This document shows, piece after piece, positions 1 to 11,239 of a stretch of DNA of 64,000 nt (position 1 is the stretch's first letter; every line of letters starts with the position of its first letter). The position numbers and the translations under genes are program-made. This DNA is from Strongylocentrotus droebachiensis (Eukaryota; Echinodermata; Echinoidea; Camarodonta; Strongylocentrotidae): assembly GCA_035222895.1 (NCBI GenBank), contig JAVYIG010000167.1, positions 414,501 through 478,500 on the forward strand, read 5' to 3'. Under the pieces are notes generated by a model that saw only the letters and a program-made list of their open reading frames with translations, was not told where the DNA came from and did no database searches.

Positions 1-76
1 TTATATATAAATGATAATCGCCGTTGCAAGTAAAATGGAAAGATAACTGAATATAATGTTATCCTTTTAACCGCAG

Positions 77-109
77 GAACAACTACAAGACCTACAGAAT
101 TGAACACTG
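77..109 (+). CDS. Copy 1 stalk mini-exon A (33 bp, phase 1-1)
   Basis: A 33 bp exon between a CAG acceptor and a G|GTATGT donor. In phase 1 it reads TTRPTELNT, a Thr-rich extracellular stalk segment. It corresponds to the 27 bp exons at 30296-30322 and 59514-59540. An almost identical copy lies at 2002-2034. Confidence 0.55.
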
Positions 110-3100
110 GTATGTGTTATTGTACTTTATTTTGCTTTTCATATTTCGTATCATTCCTGGCGAGACATGACTTTGCTTAAAAAGGATATTCAGATGAAAG
201 AATCTCATCAATCATATTTTTGTCCTAGTGAAATCACCAAGTTTGAAGAAAAATATATTGTACTCCATCCTATATTATAAATAAATCGACTGCCATGAGA
301 GGCCTAGCTGTTTTATAGGCTCAAGGGGACGTTGCATCCTGTCATGACCCGGAGGCGTGAGGCGGTGTCCTCAGGAGCTAGTATAGAAACAGCTAGGCCT
401 AGTATATTAAAGCAGTCGATATATATCTTTTATATACCGAATTCACAAACCAATCTACCAGGGATTCTTACCTTATCCCTTTCTTCAGTAAAGATTGGTT
501 AAATCTGAGACACTGTTAATTTCGCTGGAAAGTTGACTAAATGTTACGATCATTTGGGAATCGCACACACACACACACACACACTGCACTGTATGGTATC
601 CGCGCTCGCATACAGAAACTTTTGACACGTAAACCAACGGGGATCTCAGAATTTTTTTAACTATTCCGCCTAATGGGCATCTTACTCATATAGTAGTGAC
701 CGTTAGGCGGACATGGCTAAAATCACGACTCCAAATTTGACCAATCAGAAGACTAGATTACTAAAGAAAGGTATATATAAGTTGTAATTAACCGTACCAG
801 ACATCTGAGCAGGGCAATTTCCTAATGTTATTCCCCCCGCAGTTTAATTAATAAGCCAACAAAACTACGGGCGAAAAAAATAATGACTGCTCAGCAAAGT
901 CAATGGGATTTTGTGGGTAATTCGCCAGTCAATAATAATACATTCAAAGTTAAACAATAAACAAATATTATTAACCGTATCAGACATCTGGGCAGGGCAA
1001 TTTTCAAATGTTATTGCCCTCGAAGTTTAATTGATAAGCCAAGAAAACTGCGGGTGAAAAAAATATTGACCGCTCAGCAAAGTTTAATTGGATTTTGTGT
1101 GTAATTTGTCGTCAATAATAATACACAATTAACCAATGAACAAATATTATTGCCCGATCAGAAAAGACAATGGCAAAATGCGTGTTAAACTAGCTGCCAA
1201 TAATGTAGAACAAACTCTCGCAAACAAGCGTGAACACAAACCACACAAAAATGATACCAAAAGAATTGTGATAAAACACTCTTTCACAAGATGTATAATA
1301 ATTCACTGTTCATAGATGATTTTTAAAATAATTGGTAATTTTCTAGGTGTAAGCTTTTTTTTGGCTCACACGGTATACATCTCCTTTAATATCAGGACTA
1401 CTGACATCTAGCCGTTTTTCTACAGAATTAGAAGGAGGTAAGACATTGTTTTTTTTATAATTTCAAATCAATTGATTTGTTAATATTGTCAAGAGATATC
1501 CTATAACCATTGTCTGATGTATTCACCTTTGTTATACAATTTCCATAGGTGAATAATAGAATAGCCGTAAACATGGTAAGGTGAGGAAATTAAGCTATAA
1601 AAGGTGGTTTTGGAGAATAAAATCAATAATTAAAGGCCGCTTTTTTCGTCGGTGGTTGAGGTTGATATTTATATTTTAAAAGTGGGTGCATTTCTAAAAA
1701 CGTCTCTACTCTAAATACACATCTAGCGCTGAATAATGTGTATTAGTATTAAATATATGAATAAGACCACATTCACACTCACCCGTTTAGAACGGTCTGA
1801 GTTAAACCAGTTTTAAAAAGAGTGGTCTAACGTGAATGTGAAGACTCAACCGTGTCAGGATCTGAACCTCTGGACCGGTCCAGGAGACCATAAATACGTT
1901 TCTTAGGTCCGTGACATGTTAAGTATTATATAGAAAAGATAATCGCCGTTGCAAGTAAAATGGAAAGATAACTGAATATAATGTTATCCTTTTAACCGCA
2001 GGAACAACTACAAGACCTACAGAATTGAACACTGGTATGTGTTTGTACTTTATTTTGCTTTTCATATTTTGTATCATTCCTGGCGAGACATGACTTTGCT
2101 TAAAAAGGATAATCAGATGAAAGAATCTCATCAATCATATTTTTGTCCTAGTGAAATCACCAAGTTTGAAGAAAATTTGTTATTTTGCATTGTAAATAAT
2201 AATAATAATAATAATAAATACAGTGCTTATATAGCGCCTAACACTTACTTTGTCAGAAGTCTCTAAGCGCTCTACAATAATGCAGCATAATTACCCTGGC
2301 TTGTGTAATGTGTAATGATCTAATTTTATGATCTATGTGTCATTTGAAAGGAAGACGAATACATATCTTATTTTATCTTATCTTTATGCATTTCTTTTAA
2401 TATCAGGACTACTGACTACTATCCGTTCTTCTACAGAATCAGAAGGAGGTAAGAGATTGTTTTTTATAATTTCAAATCAATTTATTTGTTAATATTGTCA
2501 AAAGGTTTTCTTGAACCATTGACTTATGCATTCTCCTTTGTTATGTAATTTAAATAGGTGAGTAATAGTTGGGTGGGGTGGGCTGTCAAGAATACCCCCA
2601 GGTATCCTCTGCGTGTCGTAAAAGGCGACTAAAAGGAGACCATTCAGCATCAGGGGGCTGGTGGTGGTACTGGGTGGCACCAGTAGGACCAATACAAACT
2701 TGCAATTTCCCTAAGACGTTGAATTGGGAAGGCGAGTTTAGGCCGCCTTTAAATAAGCCCAGCTTGCTCTGCATTGGGCAGCAGCGAGGCAGTAGGAGTG
2801 TTTCGGCGGAAGATCCTTTTAGGACAACGGTGAACCTCTGATAATGACTGGCGGGCTGGATAATCCCCGATACTGCGGTGAAGAAGGCAACGGAAAACCA
2901 CTTCACTATTATTCCAAGACCAATCATGATGAACCACAACTCTAAAGCAAAAGACAAAGGCGTGAAGGGGGCTCGTCTACCTCAAGGGACAATCACCTCG
3001 CCCAGTAGGGTGTCCCATGGGCGACAGGTGGGCCCCGACTGTCAGCCAGCTACTGTTCGCAATAGGAATACCATCATAGTTGGAACATGGAATGTGAGAA

Positions 3101-6100
3101 TACTGTTTCAGAGCGGCAAGCTGGAAAATGTTTAACAAGAGATGATGAGGCTAAATGTCAACATATTGGGACTCAATGAAACAAGTTTGTGATAGATGAG
3201 TACAGATTGATTTATGCAGGAGGTGAAAAGCATGAAAGAGGTGTGGGGTTACTGCTGGATCCAGATATCTCAAAGAGTGTGTTGGGACACTGGTGTACAA
3301 GTGATAGGGTGTTCCTAGTGAAATTACAGGTACACCCTTCTAACATCTCAATCATAGTGGTTTATGCACCAACGGCAGATAGTGCTGACGAAGTTATTGA
3401 CACCTTTTACGATTCCTTAGATAAAGCTAAATCTCAGTGCAAATGGAATGATATTGTCATTGTCCTGGGAGACCTGAACGCTAAAGTCGGTCATGGTACA
3501 GAGGGCAAAGCAGTAGGTCCGCATGGAATGGGTGAAAGGAATGAACGAGGGGACAGATGGGTTCAGTGGTGTGAGGGGGAGAACATGGTCATCACTAATA
3601 CTTGGTTCAAAGAACACCCTAGACGAGTATACACTTGGAAGAGTCCTGGCGATATCGTCAGAAACCATATAGACTATCTTGCCATAGATAGTAGATTTCA
3701 ATGCAGTGAAACAATCAAAAACGTATCCAGGGGCTGACTGCGGGAGTGATCATGTGCCGGTGATATGTACACTTCAGTGCAAATAAAAGAAACTCAAGAG
3801 ACCAAAAGTTGTGAAAATATTGGATTTCAAACAGTTGAGTAAACCGGACATACGTCAACAATTTACTGTACAAGTAAAGAATAGGTTTGAGTTGCTCATA
3901 GATGAAGGTGAAGAAAACACGTGGGAGACGATGAGAAATATTCTGGTAGAAACAGCGGAAGAGTATGTGCCGACAAAAGAGAGAAAAAGAAGGAACAAAT
4001 GGATGACAGAGGAAATTCTTTTAATGATGAATGATAGACAGGAAATTGGAAATAGACAATGCAAGAAATATAGGGACCTAGACAAACAAATTAGGCAAAA
4101 GTGTATTGAGGCAAAAGAAAGCTGGCTAAACGAACAATGTGCAGAAATTGAAAATCAATTCGATAAGAATAGTAATGTTTACCAAAGAATAAATGAAATT
4201 TCAGATAAAAATGTTGGTTGTTCAAACCCTGGCTGTATTAAAGGAAAAGATGGGTCAATCCTGTTTGAAGTCGTTATATTTCAGCTGTCTCTGAACCGAC
4301 TTCGATCAACCAAAGATGATGTTTTTCTTCATTCAAATAATAATAATATTAATAATAATAATAATTATGATAATAATATTAATACTAATAATAATTATGA
4401 TAACAATAATAATAATAATAATTATGATAAAAATAATAATAATAATAATAATTATGATAATAATATTAACAATAATAATAATAATTATGATAATAATATT
4501 AATAATAATAATAATTATGATAATAATATTAATAATAATAATAATAATAATAATACTGCGCTTTGATTGGTCAATTGGATTTAGCTTCATTTGAAATGAA
4601 ACCGATTTGGATTTAGCTCCTTCTGGAATGAAACATGATATTGTATCTAAAAAATTCATACTTCCTGGTGAAATTTTAAAATGTGATATAGTGCATTTTG
4701 TAGGAAATGATTATTTCGTGACAAAAAACTCAATTTTGATAAATTATGGATTTAGCTCCTTTTGGTATCAAGCTCATAATTTGTAGAAAAGCTTGTGTCT
4801 TTAGATCTTGTATGAAACATTGCTTACCATCCAGATCTTACACCATGCACCTGTGTGCCAACTGGTCTGAGTTCTGGAGCCTCTGCAGGTATAGCTGTCT
4901 TAGCCATCTTGTTAGTGGCGTCTGCCATCATCAACATCATTCAATTCATCGTGTTGAGGAGACATGAGACCAGACCAGGTGACTATATTCATCAAGTCTA
5001 ATAGAATAGTTGAAAGATGGAATAAAAATGTAAATGTAAATTGTATGTAAATGAAGCTTTCAAGATTGTTTTACCTGACTTCAAAGAAATCAAGTGTATG
5101 CTTGTAAGTAAGCAACCACAGGACTAGCGGCTTTAAGTTTTCTCCGTGGCACTTGGTAATGAGAATTAATTCCTTACCAAAGGACATCAGCACGTTGACT
5201 TGGTTTGATTCCGACACCTACCCAGGCCCGTAGCCAGAGTTTGATGTTTTTTTTCTTTTGGAGGGGGGGGGGGGGGCACATACATGTAATTGATCGACGC
5301 CCTGAGGAGGGGTCTAAACAAGTTCAACCGATCTTGGAAATGTTTTGGGGGCACGTGCCCCTCCCCGTGCCCCCCTACACCCACTCCCCGTGGCTACGTG
5401 CCTGCACCTACTGGTTATAAGACCACTGCTCTACTGCTAAGTCAGCTCACCTCCTGCATTGTGTGTTGATGATGAAAGATGTCATCAAGTTGACAGCATT
5501 TCATTGTAGTTTGAAGATCTTTTGTCGTTAAAGAGGCTGATTGTTCGTCTGAGGAAACTCGAAACCAAATCAGGGGGTGCATTAATAAAACTGTAATATA
5601 GTTGTTGGAAGATAGAATCAAAAGGAAAAACAGCTCATTTATAATCATAGATTTCATCAAGTCGACATTATTTTCTTATACTATGAAGACATTTTAAATT
5701 AAAGAAGATTGATTTTGGTTTTCGCGTCCTTAGTTTACCTTTTCCTTTTAGCCAATTTACAGCCATCGAATTACTTTACCGCAACTATCCCTATAATAAA
5801 AAAAACCCATAAAAATGTAAATTAATGGAAAGGTTACTTTCCCAGGAACATTGGCAGAATTTGACACCATTAATTTACAATTAAAATAGGTTATGGAAAC
5901 AAAACAAAAACAACCAAAACATAACTTGCAGTGACTCTTCTAAAGACCTTATTAGGTGTGCACATCAATAATTTAACTTATCAGATTTGCATTTTAAAAA
6001 TGAGTATTCTTGTACCTTTATCATTGATCCACTTAAAGTTGTATTTAATGATTACCGTCAAAATATCAAGTATCAATTCATATAAATGATTGCGTCTTAT

Positions 6101-8748
6101 ATATTCACAGAAGGTCATATGGTGCCTAAAAAATACATGAATAGTAGGAGACATGGCCATTGCATTTTCTCTTATGGAAGTGAATGTAAATGTCATGATT
6201 GTACTTGAATATATATGTTTGTGATAGATTATATATTTTGATCATTACATGCATAAAGAATTCAATTATCTTAACACAATAATCCTTATCAGGATATCCT
6301 GAGCCAGCTGAGAATAATGTACTGTATACAACATGATAACATTTTATGGGATTTCATGATGAGCTTATTCTTTGTTGATAAATGTGCGGCAGAAAACTTA
6401 TCACTATTTCGATATTTGCTTCTTCCTCTTCTTTTTTTCCTTTTACAGGTTTTGAAGAGTCACAGAAAACAGTTTCTAGGTAAGTATTTATCAGTTCGAA
6501 ATATTGAACAGAAAATGGATATATATTATAGTGATCACATAAATACGTGCACCCGCCCATACGCACGCAAACACGTACACGCTTCTGGTTTTATCGAGGA
6601 CTTGTATGCGCACATCAGTACACACACCGTTGGTCATAATGGTGTAATAATTATTTTTACCCCAATTTATGGAATGATTTTGACAATGATTTTTTCCTAA
6701 TAGATCTACATCTAGTTAATAGTATACATTCTCAGATTGTATTGAATACCAATTTGTGAGTGTTTGTTTTTCGTGACTGCTAAAGCATGTGTATGCTACT
6801 ATGCTAATCAACTAGGGGACCTACCTCCTTAATTTATACCTGACAGTATGAGGATTAATGCCTCATAAAAAGGCATCAATTTAGCACATCGACACGGTTT
6901 TGATCCTGGGTGCTCACAGTAACGAGGCCATTGCTTAGCCACTGAATCATGACTGTACGTAGCGTGGGCTAGGGTACGTCGCCGACCCCACAAATACAAA
7001 CAAACGAAGAAAATGCAATAAATTATCAATAATTCATTGCATTTCCCCCCGATCCCCGACAGAAAAAATTCCCCTGTAGGGCCATGCATTATGGTTTAAG
7101 ACATGCCCACAAAGAGAATTTTTCTTTTGTTGGGGTCGGGGCAAAATGCAATGAATTATTGATATTTGATTGCATTTTCTTCGTTTTTGTTTGGTATTTG
7201 TGGGGCCTTATTAAGGTAAAACAACGTTTTGTGTTTTCACAGAGAAGGAAGAAATATATCCCATGAGGCAAACGACAACATGGCGTTTGAGAACGGAGAA
7301 AAAGGTGAGAAAACGTGTAAAATCAGTCATATGTTTATAACGATGAAGACTACGAACAACAACATGAAATACAATTCTTAGACACTTTACATAAAAAGTG
7401 AAGATACCTTGGCTTTGAACGTTTATAGGCAAACAAACATAGAAATAACTCTCATAATCGTACAAAATACTATTTTACTAGATGATAAACATTTTCCCCA
7501 AAACTGTACAACACATCGTAAATGCGAAATGAATTACTGTTTAGTAGTTGTAGAAGTGTATTTTTCATAGGAAACATTATAAGCTTAAAGGGATAGTTAA
7601 TTTTTTGTTGGCAGACGCAAATGCCTTCAAAGTGTATGGTTATTGCTCTTATTCTTATCTATGACAATTCTAGTGCCCTTTTAGAACCTAAAATTGCTAT
7701 GAAGGTAATTTTAGACCCCAAAATGTGTGAAATTTAGCTAATATGATCAAACCAATCCAGCTCCACTTTCAAAAAAATATGGTGACCATTAATTAATTAT
7801 TTAATTAAAAATAACAAAACATGGGCCGGCTGGTTGTGCGTAATATAACCAAAACGAAAATGCCAACAAAAAAGCCAACATCGGCATTGGCTGAAATACG
7901 ACGTAAAAGGCGCTATTTCGTTTTTTCAACGGTTTTTCAAATCAACTAATATTTGTGGTGGTACAAAAGTATTATAATATGTTATTTTTATGGATATTTC
8001 AGCCGTTTCTGAACCGATTTTGATCAAACAAAAATGATTTTGCCATTTAATTTTTTTCTTCAAATTTTACACTCAGTTTTTCAATATCTCAAGCAAATTA
8101 TTTCGTGTAGCTCCCTCTGCAACAGAACTCAACTATCCCTGTAATAATTCTTCCTGATCAGATTCTTGCTAGGCCTACTAACTTCACAGATGTTTTTATA
8201 TCGCACCTCTAAAAGCAGCCGCTTTTAAAAATGCAAATTCACCTCTCCCTCCCACACACACGCGCACACACACAGACACACACACACACACACTCACACA
8301 CACACGCACACGCATACACACACGCACACACACACACACACCCACACACACAATGTTAAGCTTTCGGTAATAATACTCTTTCACTTTTCACGTTTTATAT
8401 TTCCAAAGAAATCCAGAAATGATCATCCAAAGGTATCATTAACCCTGTTTTAGAGTATGACAGATTCCTTGCATTTGACCTTTCAAATAATAGAAGACTT
8501 GTGATAATATTTTTTGTTTTGTTTTCAATAACACAGCATCCCCTGGGGTTGGTATGGCGCGTATGGCGCGATTTTTAAGGATTAGTAGAAGTAATAGTGG
8601 TAGAAGTATACCATTTCCATTATTATTATTACATTTATTATCAATACTTTTTATTAACAGTATTATTATATACTTTTTATTTTTACAGAATTATCTGTCT
8701 TTCGATGACTTGGATGAAAGATTGTATGCATCTTCTCTGGACACGTGA
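77..8748 (+). CDS. Copy 1: Ig-receptor paralogue lacking its kinase exons (5' part outside window)
   Basis: This is the 3' part of a type I receptor paralogous to the gene at 15957-42353. Visible exons are four stalk mini-exons (77-109, 1396-1437, 2002-2034, 2407-2448), the membrane exon (4835-4978), two juxtamembrane exons (6449-6479, 7243-7304) and a terminal exon (8537-8748, or its 3' part 8689-8748). Splice phases agree throughout: phase 1 up to the membrane exon, then 2, then 1. The kinase exons present in copy 2 between the juxtamembrane and terminal exons are absent here; only about 1.2 kb separates 7304 from 8537. The frame entering at the first kinase acceptor stays open to the same stop codon used by copy 2. 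It may encode a kinase-less receptor or be decaying. Ig exons would lie left of the window. Confidence 0.6.
286..421. repeat. Small inverted-repeat MITE
   Basis: The ends are inverted repeats (ATCGACTGC to GCAGTCGAT), and further in GGCCTAGCTGTTT faces AAACAGCTAGGCC. It is a non-autonomous DNA element in an intron of copy 1. Confidence 0.6.
786..1150. repeat. Two-copy tandem repeat of about 180 bp
   Basis: AACCGTACCAGACATCTG at about 788 recurs as AACCGTATCAGACATCTG at about 973. The following 150 bp, including GACTGCTCAGCAAAGT versus GACCGCTCAGCAAAGT, also repeat. It lies in an intron of copy 1. Confidence 0.6.
1396..1437 (+). CDS. Copy 1 stalk mini-exon B (42 bp, phase 1-1)
   Basis: A 42 bp exon after an ATCAG acceptor and before a G|GTAAGA donor. 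In phase 1 it reads LLTSSRFSTELEGG. Its homologue is the duplicated exon at 2407-2448, and it resembles the Ser/Thr-rich exons at 31776-31814 and 60974-61027. A shorter version from an internal ACAG acceptor is also in frame, so the exact start is uncertain. Confidence 0.45.
2002..2034 (+). CDS. Copy 1 stalk mini-exon A' (duplicate of 77-109)
   Basis: The exon is identical to 77-109 with the same acceptor and donor. It lies in a segment (about 1930-2180) that repeats 10-250 almost base for base. Because both ends are phase 1, adding it lengthens the stalk without breaking the frame. Confidence 0.55.
2407..2448 (+). CDS. Copy 1 stalk mini-exon B' (duplicate of 1396-1437)
   Basis: This 42 bp exon reads LLTTIRSSTESEGG in phase 1, flanked by a TATCAG acceptor and a G|GTAAGA donor. 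Differences from 1396-1437 keep the frame open and the Ser/Thr character. It is followed about 110 bp later by the start of the inserted LINE at 2566. Confidence 0.45.
2566..4268 (+). mobile_element. Truncated non-LTR retrotransposon (LINE), endonuclease part only
   Basis: Reading pieces at 2878-3135, 3189-3737 and 3811-4268 form an endonuclease-exonuclease-phosphatase domain: IVGTWNVRILFQSG, NILGLNET, VLGDLNAKVG, RNHIDYLAID and, shifted, SDHVPVICT. This is the apurinic-type endonuclease of RTE/CR1/Jockey-like LINEs. A stop at 3133-3135 and frameshifts near 3185 and 3737 make it inactive. The sequence after DGSILFE is lost and the reverse transcriptase is missing. The upstream CGTAAAAGGCGACTAAAAGG block is typical LINE 5' sequence. 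Confidence 0.8.
4336..4557. repeat. AAT-rich microsatellite
   Basis: About 220 bp of AAT/AATATT/AATTATGAT repeats. Long Asn or Ile runs translated across it are artefacts. Confidence 0.95.
4835..4978 (+). CDS. Copy 1 membrane-span exon
   Basis: A 144 bp phase 1-1 exon (CCAG acceptor, G|GTGACT donor). It encodes a short Cys-containing extracellular part (TPCTCVPTG), a Gly/Ala/Ile/Leu/Val hydrophobic helix of about 22 residues (from AGIAVLAILL to QFIVL), then the basic stop-transfer RRHETRP. It differs from the copy 2 exon by only a few residues, which marks it as a real paralogous exon. The extracellular CTC motif is kept in both copies. Confidence 0.8.
5070..5456 (-). mobile_element. tRNA-derived SINE, interrupted by the hAT-like MITE
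   Basis: Reading the minus strand and removing 5223-5412, the head joins into a tRNA-like order. A D-arm (GCTGACTTAGCAGTAGAGC) is followed by an anticodon-like arm (TGGTCTTATAACCA) and a B-box-like GTCGGAATCAAACC. A non-tRNA body continues to about 5070. Related bodies occur near 34070-34190 and 49440-49570. Confidence 0.5.
5223..5404. mobile_element. Non-autonomous hAT-like MITE (182 bp)
   Basis: The ends are CAGGCCCGTAGCCA and TGGCTACGTGCCTG. The flanks CACCTACC (5215-5222) and CACCTACT (5405-5412) are an 8 bp target duplication with one mismatch. The 8 bp duplication and CAGG ends are typical of hAT elements. It splits a tRNA-like SINE. Confidence 0.7.
6449..6479 (+). CDS. Copy 1 juxtamembrane exon 1 (31 bp)
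   Basis: A 31 bp exon after a long pyrimidine tract ending in TTACAG, with donor G|GTAAGT. It enters in phase 1 and leaves in phase 2, reading GFEESQKTVSR. Copy 2 has the same exon at 34421-34451 with one substitution (KSVSR). Confidence 0.75.
6628..7206. mobile_element. Fold-back MITE with SINE-like core, right arm truncated
   Basis: The left end (GTTGGTCATAATGGTG) and body match the elements at 22883-23414 and 45553-46486. The sequence folds back around 7085 and stops near 7206, about 37 bp before copy 1 juxtamembrane exon 2. Confidence 0.6.
7243..7304 (+). CDS. Copy 1 juxtamembrane exon 2 (62 bp)
   Basis: The exon follows TTTTCACAG and precedes G|GTGAGA. It reads EGRNISHEANDNMAFENGEK and leaves in phase 1. 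Compared with copy 2 (35205-35275) it is three codons shorter, and the tyrosine of NMAYEMI is replaced by Phe (NMAFEN). A fold-back element ends about 40 bp upstream. Confidence 0.7.
7588..8142. mobile_element. Possible MITE with short inverted ends
   Basis: The ends read AAGGGATAGTT and AACTATCCCT. The internal ATTTCAGCCGTTTCTGAACC is also found at 4276-4297 next to the truncated LINE. There is no coding potential. Confidence 0.4.
8245..8352. repeat. CA microsatellite
   Basis: About 105 bp of CA-rich dinucleotide repeats with CG interruptions, in the last intron of copy 1. Confidence 0.95.
8537..8748 (+). CDS. Copy 1 terminal exon, fused remnant of first kinase exon and last exon
   Basis: The upstream intron matches the intron before the copy 2 kinase exon at 35821 (shared TTGTGATAATATTTT tract), and the acceptor ACACAG|CATCC aligns with ATAG|CATAC. 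From 8537 in phase 1 the frame is open for 69 codons to TGA at 8746-8748. It starts ASPGVG, passes through a hydrophobic stretch (about 8610-8685) and ends with the FGFR-like tail NYLSFDDLDERLYASSLDT. The tail alone (8689-8748) also has its own TTTTTACAG acceptor. Splicing 7304 directly to 8689 would shift frame and stop early, whereas 7304 to 8537 keeps frame. The hydrophobic part may be former intron sequence. Confidence 0.5.
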
Positions 8749-9059
8749 ATTAAAGTCTTGTTCAGATAAATCGCGGCGGTATTTTCATGATGACATAAAC
8801 TGTAAATCTGTTCACATTTCTTTATCTTATAACACGTAGCTAAATGAATACGCGTAGGACATTTGTTGCGCCCAGTCGCCATTCGTTTACGCTTTCGAAA
8901 ACCGCGGAGGACCTTGTCATATCATTTTTTTCCTTCTCATGTTTATTCGCCTGTACTTGTACTTGGAAATGGTGGGGGAAAAAAAACGTACAAAATATAA
9001 CCACCAGCTCCATATTACACTCTTAAGTTGACCTCATACAATCTTATTACAATGTAGGC

Positions 9060-9209
9060 AATTTTTTTTTTAACATTACCAAACAAAAACAAAAATAGAC
9101 AAGACAAAATACGTACAATTTACATCGAAAGTGAAAAAATACAGACAGAAAAGAAAAGAGTTCAGCATGTACCCAACAGGTCATATCACATGTATGTAGA
9201 AACACCCTA

Positions 9210-9246
<37 letters not shown>

Positions 9247-11045
9247 AGCGTTTAATACCCAGAATATAAAGCATACACAAAATTTAAATATTCAAAAGAT
9301 CCCATTTCTTGTTCCAAGAGTCAAGTCTATCCCGACCAAGGGCAATTTGTTTTTCGATAGCACAACTTAGTTTTAATTTACAAATAAATTGATACATGGT
9401 AGGCAATATCTTGTTACATCGACAGCAATACAGATAATACTTGGCATGAATAATTACAAAATTAAATTTGTCAAAAGAAGGATCCGTGATACCAAAAAAC
9501 CCATCTCTGTTGGTAATAGTAAAACTACTGTGCAGTTCTTTGTGCAGTGTTTCCTGCACTTCTAACCAAAAAGAATGAGCAATTATACAGTCTCAAAAAA
9601 GATGTTGCAATGTCTCATCATCAATTTTACACAAGGAAAAAAGTTTTGAATCAATGAATTTAATATCAAAAATAAATTTATTCAGAGAGAGATATCGATG
9701 AAGAAATTGAAATTGAAAATATCTTAATTTAGTGGACAAAGTCGCCTTAAAAGAAAGACGGTAAATAGTAGTCCAATCCAGGTTTGCCTCATTCATGTGG
9801 ATGGCCCATTTCCTTTCTGAATTTGGAGTATTGAAAATACTATTAACACAAAGTTTTTGAATGAATCTGCAAACTTTACTAGCTTTACACATATCACCAA
9901 TTAACTCATTCTGCAAACTGTTGTGGTTCGCTCTATCAACAGCGATTTTAGATTTTTTCAAAATAGAGGGAATTGCATGGACAATTACATTTCTGTGTTA
10001 CCATTATCCTGAAGTAAATCCTTATAGTATTTAATACTATTGTTATACCAATTGTGGTTATATTGGGTATTGTTGTTTATTCGGATAGAGGAGTTATTCC
10101 AAATAACCTGGTCATGAAAGTTATTGATAGTTGTTCTATAAGCAATTGAACACCATGAGCTGACAGTATTCCTAACAAACATATTATTGATTTTGCCAAT
10201 ACCTTTTTCAGACGGATTCATATTACAATACCATAGGAGATTGCCACCAAGGGGCCTCAAATTGTAATCAAAGACGATTTTCCATTTGCCAGTATTTTTA
10301 GAGTCAATAAGGCGCTTCACCCAAGCAATTTTAAGGCCTTTAATAAGAGAAGGAATATGGCACATACGAAGACCACCCTCCGAATAATCACCAATGACAG
10401 TGAGTCTCTTAACTTTCTCCGGCTTCCCAGACCAAATGAATTTATAAACCACGGCATCGAGCTCTTTAATGAATTGAGCAGGAGGGTCAGGGAGGACTGA
10501 AAGAAGAAATATAATTTGGGAAAGGCCAAGAGATTTAATTATTACAATTTTACCCAGTGGAGTTAGATCTCTACAAGACCAAATTCTCAAAATATCCTTT
10601 AACTTCTGAAACTTTGGGATCAAATTCAAATCAAAAAGATTACTAAGGTCCGCATTGAAAAAAAAACGCCCAAGTAGCGCACCGGTCCATTAGAAAACTT
10701 CATTTTAAGGGCACTGATATCAGGAGGATCATCTTTGAGGCACCCTAGTGGCATAATATCAGATTTGTCCATATTCATTTTCAGCCCAGAATAGATGTTA
10801 AACTTTTCTAGAACAGCAATAGCATGGTGGACAGAGGCAACATCCTTAAGGTACAAAGTTGTATCATCAGCATAGAAGTTGATAGTTACAGTAGATCCCA
10901 AAATCTCAATACCCTTTATATTGATATCATTTCTGACGGCAATACTTGAGACCTCCCCACAGATTATATAAAGATATGGGCTAAGGGGACAGCCCTGGCG
11001 AACACCGCAGAACAGATTAAAAGAGGGAGATGCATTACCATTATT
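9060..11045 (-). mobile_element. 5'-truncated L1/Tx1-like LINE remnant
   Basis: On the minus strand, pieces at about 11030-10902, 10901-10626, 10629-9985, 9961-9593 and 9559-9284 form the 3' half of a reverse transcriptase ORF. They include GVRQGCPLSPYLYIICG, the catalytic box FYADDTTLYL, PLGKIVIIKSLGLSQ and a C-terminal KYYLYCC...WNKKW. Frameshifts near 10627, 9984 and 9593 inactivate it. The 3' end has a poly-A tail, seen as a T-run at 9061-9072 on the + strand. The start is lost at about 11045. It lies in the spacer between copies 1 and 2. Confidence 0.8.
9219..9245. repeat. Poly-A run
   Basis: About 26 consecutive A inside the 3' part of the LINE remnant; a homopolymer prone to slippage. 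Confidence 0.9.
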
Positions 11046-11239
11046 AATTACACATTATAAAATATATTCACCCAGTTAATAAAATCTTTGCCAAAATTAA
11101 AACATTTCATTATTTTAAAAATGAAAGGCCACTCTAGACCGCGTCATCTCATACCGAGCTTTCACTTTAAGGAGTTTCAATATCCAATTTTAAATCAATA
11201 AATTTAATATTGCGTTTACATCAGAAGATATTAACTAGC

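Larger units (their letters stand above)
10..2180 (+). repeat. Direct duplication of a stalk-exon segment in copy 1
   Basis: Bases 10-250 and 1930-2180 are almost identical, including the 33 bp exon. Bases 1385-1560 and 2395-2570, with the 42 bp exon, are also alike. This is an internal tandem duplication of two stalk exons and their introns. Confidence 0.7.

Noticed and set aside
4316..4659. Long Asn-rich or Ile-rich open frames on both strands
   Set aside because: They are translations of the AAT microsatellite, not genes.
8689..8748. Copy 1 tail exon spliced directly from 7304
   Set aside because: The phases do not match (phase 1 into phase 0) and the result stops after a few codons; the 8537 acceptor keeps frame instead.
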